Shown here piece after piece: positions 58,343-64,000 of a stretch of 64,000 nt of DNA (the first letter of the stretch is position 1; the number at the start of each line of letters is the position of its first letter). The notes below the pieces were generated by a model. That model saw only the letters and a list, made by a program, of their open reading frames with translations, made no database searches and was not told where the DNA came from. The translations under genes and the position numbers were made by a program. Origin of the DNA: Larkinella arboricola (GTDB lineage: Bacteria > Bacteroidota > Bacteroidia > Cytophagales > Spirosomataceae); assembly GCF_003259745.1 (NCBI RefSeq), contig NZ_QLMC01000002.1:918272-982271 (forward strand). The letters run 5' to 3'.

Positions 58343-59368
58343 TTATCCCATCAGCAGGGATCTGTACAGCTCAAGATTTTTAATGACCTCACCCGTGCCC
58401 TTCACAACCGCTTTCAGAGGATCGCTGGCTACATGAATGGGGAGCTGCGTTTTGGCGCTTAGGCGCTTGTCCAGACCGTGCAGCATGGCCCCACCGCCCG
58501 TCAGATGAATCCCGTTGGCAAAAATATCCGACGCCAGTTCCGGCGGGGTATTTTCCAGGGCTTTCATCACGGCTTCCTCAATTTTGGAAACCGACTTATC
58601 AATTGAATAGGCAATTTCGCTGTAGGTAACCTTGATTTCTTTCGGAATACCGGTCATCAGATCCCGGCCCCGTACTTCATAATCCGGTGGCGGATTGTCC
58701 AGTTCGGGCAACGCCGAACCCACGCCTATTTTAATTTGCTCAGCCGACCGCTCCCCAATCAGCAGATTATGCTCCCGGCGCATGTAATCTACAATGTCGC
58801 TCGTGAAAACATCACCCGCCGTCCGGATGGATTGTTCGCAGATAATGCCCGACAGGGCCACGACGGCAATCTCAGTGGTTCCTCCGCCAATATCGACCAC
58901 CATTGTACCATTGGGCTTGGTAATATCAATTCCGATTCCGATGGCTGCGGCCAGGGGCTCATACACCATAAAAACTTCTTTGGCCCCCGCGTGTTCGCAC
59001 GAATCCTTAACCGCCCGTTTTTCCACTTCCGTGATTCCCGAGGGAACAGAAACCACCATGCGGTGAGCCGGAGCAAATAATTTACTGCCGTTGCCAATCA
59101 TTTTCACCAGTCCCCGAATCATCAATTCTGCCGCCGTAAAGTCGGCAATGACGCCATCTTTTAAGGGACGCAGCGTCTTAATGTTTTCGTTGGTCTTCTC
59201 GTGCATCTGCATCGCTTTATGCCCGATTGCCAACACACTGCCACTCACTTTATGGATAGCAATGATAGACGGTTCATCCACAACAATTTCGTTGTTATGA
59301 ATAATTAATGTATTGGCCGTGCCGAGGTCAATTGCAATGTCACTGGATAAAAAGTTAAAGAACCCCAT
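58343..59368 (-). CDS. mreB: MreB-type actin homologue, solitary
   Basis: This 341-aa protein has the actin-fold motifs: phosphate 1 DIAIDLGTANTLIIH, VVSVPSGITEVEKRAV, phosphate 2 MVVDIGGGTTEIAVVALSG and adenosine motif IHLTGGGAMLHGLD. MreB filaments guide cell-wall synthesis along the membrane; the N-terminus MGFFNFLSSD is a short amphipathic anchor-like segment. mreC, mreD, pbp2 and rodA are not adjacent, so this is probably a second paralogue. It lies 365 nt downstream of a two-GTPase operon on the same strand and has an unusually strong ribosome-binding site. Confidence 0.93.
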   Translation of the reverse strand: MGFFNFLSSDIAIDLGTANTLIIHNNEIVVDEPSIIAIHKVSGSVLAIGHKAMQMHEKTNENIKTLRPLKDGVIADFTAAELMIRGLVKMIGNGSKLFAPAHRMVVSVPSGITEVEKRAVKDSCEHAGAKEVFMVYEPLAAAIGIGIDITKPNGTMVVDIGGGTTEIAVVALSGIICEQSIRTAGDVFTSDIVDYMRREHNLLIGERSAEQIKIGVGSALPELDNPPPDYEVRGRDLMTGIPKEIKVTYSEIAYSIDKSVSKIEEAVMKALENTPPELASDIFANGIHLTGGGAMLHGLDKRLSAKTQLPIHVASDPLKAVVKGTGEVIKNLELYRSLLMG

Positions 59369-59376
59369 GTAGATGA

Positions 59377-59385
59377 CCCCTCCTT
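59377..59385 (-). promoter_or_regulatory. Strong Shine-Dalgarno site of mreB
   Basis: On the minus strand AAGGAGGGG lies 8 nt before the mreB ATG. Genes in this window otherwise lack such sites, as expected for Bacteroidota. A TATCTTCG box at 59441-59448 (minus) is a possible -7 element further upstream. Confidence 0.6.
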
Positions 59386-59733
59386 CGTAGGAAATTGATA
59401 AGTAGTTGGCGTAAGCGGCAGAAAAAACGTATCAATATAGCGAAGATACCTTCAACTTGTTTTAAGCTATACAAACAAGCTCTACTCACAAAAAAAGTGA
59501 TGCCTGACGGAAACGCTGACGGGTCGGTTCGTTACCCGGTTATAATCAGTACGGTCTGAAAAATGCGATCCATTCAGGCCAGCCTTCAAATCTGAAAACC
59601 GAAAGCGTCGCTCCTGTGTTTCAGTTTGGGCCGCCACAAACCTATTCGATCTCTCTTTTCAGTCCAGACCACGTATACCATTAATTCATAGTTACTGCTG
59701 ATTCAAATGGAAATGAAGACGGTTTTCCCGACG
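59386..59733. other. Intergenic region between mreB and the GTPase operon
   Basis: These 348 nt carry no gene. The part near 59441-59480 holds a candidate minus-strand promoter for mreB. No U-tailed hairpin is visible behind the GTPase gene ending at 59734, so read-through into mreB cannot be excluded. Confidence 0.5.
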
Positions 59734-60900
59734 TTATAACAACTGCCCGCCCTGAATGATCGTAAAACCGTTGGTTTGAATGCCCAGAGACGGATCGGAC
59801 TTACAGCCTCTGGCAAAGTCGTCAATGGCGTTCAGAAAGGGCTTGTCGTTTCCAAACCATTCAAACCAGAACCCCGGGCTTTCCAGAAACCGTTTGAGCA
59901 CAAACCGTAAGATATACCGCAACGGCTGATCGCAATAACGGGGGTCAAACTGGGCCGCAATGCCGCGTTTCATAAACTGTGGGGAGTAGCTGTCCGATTT
60001 ATCCATGTACGCGTACACCACATTCCCCATGGTTTCGACGGGCGTTACCACCACCGCTACATTGTCCTGCATTTCCTCGCTGGCAAACAGATCGAGCAGG
60101 CTTTTGTACCCGGTTTTGATCCGGTCCAGCAACTGGTTGGCAGAAGCCGCGTCTTTCATCCACTTTTCACATTTCACCGGCACCAGAATCACCAGCTTTT
60201 TTTCTTTCAGCCCCTTATAGGCTTCCTGAAAAATCGCCTGCATACTGCTGCTGTTTTTGCCTTTTTCGAGCAGATTCCGGTCTTTATGAAACGCCCAGGA
60301 AAGCGACCGCTCCCCTTCCACCATCAGGGCCGGGGTATCGATGGTAATCATCGTGACGGCGCATTCGCGAATGCGGTAAATCACTTCTTTGGAATTGTCC
60401 AGTATCTGCTCTCCGGGATAATCCCGGAGAACCAGCTGCACTTTCGGTTTTTTATTCTTCTGCCCCAGGTTGAAGCGGTAACCGATATCCGTTGACCCGT
60501 TCTTACCCAGAATAACTTTTGGCTTTTTATTCTTCTGCCCCAGGTTGAAAAGCTGCTTCAGATCGGGCAGGCCGTTTTTACTGGACCCGTTTCGGTATTT
60601 GTTATTTTTCCGGGCAAAGTTATAGTCATAATCGATTTTGGTGATGCTTTTTTCACCAACGATTGTGGTTGCCGGAACGACATCGGCATTGTTCAGCGGC
60701 ATTTGCGTACCGCTGCTAAACGCGCTCTGCAAATCGGCCACCTGCTTTTCCAACTGGGCATCGGCCTCACCTACCGGCTTGATTTCGAGATCGCTTTCTT
60801 CTCCAATAACCTGCGAAAACTGGTTATATATCGACGAAAGCAGACTAGTCTTACCGGCGCGCGCTGATCCAAGTACGGTGATGTTAAATTCTGTAAGCAT
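59734..60900 (-). CDS. P-loop GTPase-like protein, second gene of a two-GTPase operon
   Basis: This 388-aa protein has a P-loop GSARAGKTS (residues 11-19, Lys17) and a Walker B/G3-like LRDYPGEQ (Asp160, residues 158-165), as in small TRAFAC-type GTPases. The G4-type specificity motif is not obvious; ILVPVKCEKW may take its place (NKxD replaced by VKCE). Residues 118-129 and 143-154 are identical (FNLGQKNKKPKV), an in-frame duplication. It starts 5 nt behind the dynamin-like gene, so both are one transcript. I recognise no named family; the double-GTPase proteins of bacterial conflict systems are a possible relation. Confidence 0.75.
   Translation of the reverse strand: MLTEFNITVLGSARAGKTSLLSSIYNQFSQVIGEESDLEIKPVGEADAQLEKQVADLQSAFSSGTQMPLNNADVVPATTIVGEKSITKIDYDYNFARKNNKYRNGSSKNGLPDLKQLFNLGQKNKKPKVILGKNGSTDIGYRFNLGQKNKKPKVQLVLRDYPGEQILDNSKEVIYRIRECAVTMITIDTPALMVEGERSLSWAFHKDRNLLEKGKNSSSMQAIFQEAYKGLKEKKLVILVPVKCEKWMKDAASANQLLDRIKTGYKSLLDLFASEEMQDNVAVVVTPVETMGNVVYAYMDKSDSYSPQFMKRGIAAQFDPRYCDQPLRYILRFVLKRFLESPGFWFEWFGNDKPFLNAIDDFARGCKSDPSLGIQTNGFTIIQGGQLL
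60450..60549. repeat. In-frame 75-bp duplication inside the GTPase gene
   Basis: The 25 nt at 60450-60474 are identical to 60525-60549, and the bases beside them are similar. The 75-nt offset keeps the reading frame, so the protein gains a second FNLGQKNKKPKV unit between the P-loop and the G3 motif. Confidence 0.85.
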
Positions 60901-60905
60901 AATCG

Positions 60906-63110
60906 TTAACTTTCGAATGTTAAAATGGATTTGTTTATGGTACTCAGACGCTCAGTGATTTCTAGCCATTGCCATCTTAACCCATTATTAACCGATAGCT
61001 CCTGAAAATTCTCTGGCCACACCTTGGCGCGGTTTTCTATATAAAAAGATTGCCACTCATCCAGTGCATTTTCAGACCGCAGTACTTTATCGACAAATTG
61101 TTCGATCATGGCAAAAATGGCGTGATTGATTTCAATCGGCCAGTACAGTAACTCATCCTTCAGGTTTTCCAGTACGATTTTGTGCATTGCAATCAGCAGA
61201 TCCTGGATTTCCTTGGCGGTCGGCTTCACGCTCAGTTCCGCCATTCCGGTATCGGGCGTCAGGTAATCGAGGTGCCGGCGCAGTCGGTAGTAGAAAAAGC
61301 CCTGGTACGAAAGTTTAAAGTCGATCAGCATTTCAAAAGCAGGATGCAGAGCCGGGTACTGATCCCCCAACTGGGTCGTTACATCCCGCAAAAATGAGGT
61401 CCCGATGTTGGAGCTCAGGTGATTCAGTCGCCCCTGGTAGGCATTTCGCAATACTTCCGCCAGTTGTACTTTCACCGATTCAACCGAACGGCTTAACCCT
61501 TCTTCCAGGCTCTCAAAATGCTGGGTCAGGTGAGTCCGGTTGTAGTTAAGGTAGTATTCACAGGCGGATTTATACCCCCCGAGTAAGTTCCGGGTATCTT
61601 CAATCTGCTCGATGCTGGGAATGCCCGAATCGGCATACGCATTTTCCTGCGCTCTGGAGACGTACTCCTGAAACGAGGCATCCGGGATTTCACGCTGATC
61701 GCGCAATTCTTTTATTAACTGCTCAAAACCGCTGTAAACTCGCTTGATGACATCCCGGAACAGGCGGTTAAAGCTGTTGAAGTTAAACGGCGTCGATTCC
61801 GAAACCGTACCGAGAGCCTCTTTGGCCTTCTGCATCTCGGCCTTCACCTGGCTTTGTAACCCCCTTAACCGATCATACAGGGAATTTACGTATAAATGGT
61901 CAATCCGCTCGATGTTCTGCGTCAGGTAATCCAGCACGTTCTGAAGCACCCGTTCCTTCACCTCATCGGGGCTGGAGCAGTCGGCAATCACCGAGCCGGC
62001 AAACTTCAGTTGTTCGGATTTCTCACCCAGCAAGCGTTCGCAGTTCCGCAGGTTGTCTTCGTTCGGTGACGAGGAACGAACGTGATTCATCACCAGAAAC
62101 GACCACATTTCCAGCGGTAATTCGGGGAATACGCCCCGTGTGGTGTCGTACAGGTCGATTTCCTGGGGTTTCCAGACTTCACCCAGACCGGACGGTTTTT
62201 TAACAAACAGAACAATATCAACATCATTGCTCAGGGCGCTAAGCAGCCAGTTTTCCGCCACCAGACCCGTATCACCCAACCCGGGCATGTCAATGAATGC
62301 AATATCGCCAACGTTTTCGTGCGGAAATGTACAGATGACGCGCGCTTCCCGAACGGCCAGGTAATTGAAAAATACGCGCTGCCCGGCCGAATCATCCTGT
62401 GCGATATACTCGCGCACGGTATCAATCGGCACGTATTTCGGCGACGTTTGCGAAAGGAGTGGCTTATAATCCGCCAGGTGGTTTTTGTATAGCTCCAGCT
62501 GGGCGTATTTAACGCGGGCGCTTACACTCTGCTGCTTCTCAATGGGCAGGGTTGGCAGGGGCCGGCTTTCAAACTCGTCCAGCGTTGCCGGAGGGGGCGA
62601 AGAGTCCAGTAACTCACTGTAATACGGAGCGATAACGTTACGGACAAATTCGTCTTTCGTATAAAAATAGATTTCTCCGCGCGGGTCCAGGGCGGGATTG
62701 TGCACGATCGTGCTGCGCGCGCCCGTACAATGTCCGAAAGGACCGGCAGGAATCGCGTTACTGTCCAGTCCGGACAGGCTGTGAAGGAGTCGGCTTTTTC
62801 CCTGTCGGGCCAAACCAACAACGCCAATGTTGAGCGTTTTGCGGGCAAAACGGGAGTGGTATCGGGTAATGTTCTGCTCTTCTGAAATGATACTCTGCCG
62901 AAGCCGGTCAAGCTCAATGCTTAATAAGCGAAATCGAACGGTTTCGTTGTTGGTCGAGTTAAAGATTTCTTCGCGTCGCTGCTCCATCACGTCGATGGCC
63001 GCATTCAAAGAAGTCAGTTGTTGTCTGATGTTATTTAACTTTTTCGCTAAAGCCTGTCGTTTTCCAATAATCGAGTTGATTTGCTGTTCCCGGGTAAAAG
63101 ATGAGGTCAT
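60906..63110 (-). CDS. Dynamin-like large GTPase
   Basis: This 734-aa protein has an N-terminal coiled coil (about 1-85), then a GTPase domain with P-loop GLARQGKS (residues 99-106, Lys105), a switch-I threonine in GHCTGARSTIV, G3 DMPGLGD (Asp274) and a possible G4 in LVMNHVRSS. A long helical stalk-like region fills about 400-734. No clear membrane helix is present, so membrane contact, if any, is peripheral. The layout suits bacterial dynamin-like proteins or Dynamin_N GTPases. It is the first gene of a two-gene operon with another P-loop GTPase. Partner and function are unknown. Confidence 0.8.
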   Translation of the reverse strand: MTSSFTREQQINSIIGKRQALAKKLNNIRQQLTSLNAAIDVMEQRREEIFNSTNNETVRFRLLSIELDRLRQSIISEEQNITRYHSRFARKTLNIGVVGLARQGKSRLLHSLSGLDSNAIPAGPFGHCTGARSTIVHNPALDPRGEIYFYTKDEFVRNVIAPYYSELLDSSPPPATLDEFESRPLPTLPIEKQQSVSARVKYAQLELYKNHLADYKPLLSQTSPKYVPIDTVREYIAQDDSAGQRVFFNYLAVREARVICTFPHENVGDIAFIDMPGLGDTGLVAENWLLSALSNDVDIVLFVKKPSGLGEVWKPQEIDLYDTTRGVFPELPLEMWSFLVMNHVRSSSPNEDNLRNCERLLGEKSEQLKFAGSVIADCSSPDEVKERVLQNVLDYLTQNIERIDHLYVNSLYDRLRGLQSQVKAEMQKAKEALGTVSESTPFNFNSFNRLFRDVIKRVYSGFEQLIKELRDQREIPDASFQEYVSRAQENAYADSGIPSIEQIEDTRNLLGGYKSACEYYLNYNRTHLTQHFESLEEGLSRSVESVKVQLAEVLRNAYQGRLNHLSSNIGTSFLRDVTTQLGDQYPALHPAFEMLIDFKLSYQGFFYYRLRRHLDYLTPDTGMAELSVKPTAKEIQDLLIAMHKIVLENLKDELLYWPIEINHAIFAMIEQFVDKVLRSENALDEWQSFYIENRAKVWPENFQELSVNNGLRWQWLEITERLSTINKSILTFES

Positions 63111-64000
63111 ATTAGTTTTGATTAGAGTAAAAACCTGGTTAAAAGTAGGACAGGTAGGCTAAAAACGAAAACTGCGTACGGTTACTGAATTTTTCATTAA
63201 CGTTGTTTAAAGTTAACTGTATCGGATTAATAATTTAGTGCAAATTCGGCAATATTCGGCCTGGATGACCAAACACCCCGCAACGGTCTGAAACCGGCGG
63301 ATTTCAACCGTTGGCCTACCTACTGAGCAACACATGGTTATACACTTGATTATCAGACCGCTGAATGACCAGCGTTGACCGCCGGCTGCGGAAATTAGAG
63401 CGAGTATTGTCAACCTGGCAACTAGTTTTAGGCTTGTACAAGATGGCCTGCATAATTTAGTTGAATTGTTCAAGAAGCGGTTTGGGTCATGGTCCACGCA
63501 GATTTTAAGCACTCCAGCACATCCACACGCACCCGATACTTCATTAAGCAATTTTACGGACTATACGGTGTAAAACGAATCAGCATCCAATCCACCCCCG
63601 CAGCCCCTTTTTATATAAATGTATCCGTGTGAGTACTACCTAATTATAGCTGGCAATTGTCGGACAAAAAGTTTCTGGTTCATGCGATGAATCCGTCTGT
63701 TCAACAGGCGAATCTTTTCGTTGGACCGTAAATACCGGGCGTTTCACTTGCGAAAGTTATCGAAGATTTCTTGACGAAGCAACGTAGGCATAAATATTCT
63801 TTGTCGGCTGTTTTCGGATGAGTATTTTGTCTTAACCCCCGAACTACCCAAAAGTAGCGGCTTCCAAGGCCGTTCACTAATTGTTACTAAACCGGCCGAA
63901 AAGATCATCATACACCCCAGACTTCACATCCCTGAACGACATCGGTTATTGAGATTCAGTTGCTTACACACCAAACTAATCAGAACAAGCGAAAAAGAAA
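63111..64000. other. Gene-poor region at the window end
   Basis: These 890 nt hold no supported gene. A bulged hairpin CAACGGT(C)TGAAA/TTTCAACCGTTG lies at 63281-63313. Between 63395 and 63570 one frame reads EIRASIVNLATSFRLVQDGL then HNLVELFKKRFGSWSTQ, which looks protein-like but has no start and is too short to assign. The segment 63111-63240 should hold the GTPase operon promoter; TACTTTTA near 63147 (minus) is only a weak -7 match. Confidence 0.5.

Noticed and set aside
63213-63551. A 112-codon minus-strand ORF near the window end
   Set aside because: Cysteine-rich unlikely composition, no start context and no family resemblance.

Overview
The window reads as a chromosomal segment of a Cytophagales bacterium (Bacteroidota), most likely a Spirosoma/Larkinella-type member of the Spirosomataceae. 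This is inferred from the SusC/SusD pair with ECF sigma and FecR, the FG-GAP/ASPIC-type giant lipoprotein, the near absence of Shine-Dalgarno sites, several TTG-N20-TAnnTTTG promoters typical of the Bacteroidota sigma factor, and GyrA sequence style. No tRNA, rRNA, CRISPR array or intact insertion sequence was seen.

Layout. 1-4540: cobalamin riboswitch followed by an overlapping B12-uptake operon (BtuB-like receptor, BtuG-like surface lipoprotein, PP-loop ATPase, 63-aa protein). 4760-8880: TPR protein and gyrA on the minus strand. 9400-15420: membrane hybrid histidine kinase, GH92 alpha-mannosidase, LytS-type kinase. 15447-22398 (minus): sugar-catabolism operon of GH88-like hydrolase, TIM-barrel isomerase, Gfo/Idh/MocA oxidoreductase, SDR, a second Tat-exported oxidoreductase and an MFS transporter, with a perfect 24-bp inverted repeat inside it. 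22591-25478: beta-barrel protein, zinc alcohol dehydrogenase, orphan YopX-like protein. 25796-37184: ECF sigma factor, large FG-GAP lipoprotein on the opposite strand, FecR, SusC, SusD and a YD-repeat lipoprotein. 37230-42101: NIPSNAP protein, AmpG-like MFS, GNAT acetyltransferase, IGHMBP2-type helicase. 42199-46951: GDSL hydrolase coupled to a very large PVC-type cytochrome c/HEAT protein. 47091-52276: degenerate MBL protein, lone response regulator, then 3.4 kb of sparse coding with two candidate small RNAs, a 3'-truncated IS630-like HTH gene and small ORFs. 52277-58240: a 1636-aa CheB-CheR-PAS-kinase fusion and a separate CheB with a C-terminal zinc ribbon. 58343-63110 (minus): a dynamin-like GTPase, a second P-loop GTPase and an MreB paralogue. 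63111-64000: no convincing gene.

How parts work together. The riboswitch should switch off the B12 receptor/lipoprotein pair when cobalamin is plentiful. The sigma/FecR/SusC(STN)/SusD set is a cell-surface signalling and glycan (or other nutrient) import unit, and GH92 plus the minus-strand sugar operon fit polysaccharide use. The CheB/CheR proteins have no chemotaxis receptor or motility genes nearby and probably act in a non-motility signalling pathway.

The best candidates for something undescribed are the tightly coupled two-GTPase operon (59734-63110) next to a solitary mreB, the pair of short promoter-hairpin units at 49119-49385, and two GA-rich/CT-rich inverted spacers found inside separate operons. 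All functional statements come from reading motifs; no database search was possible.
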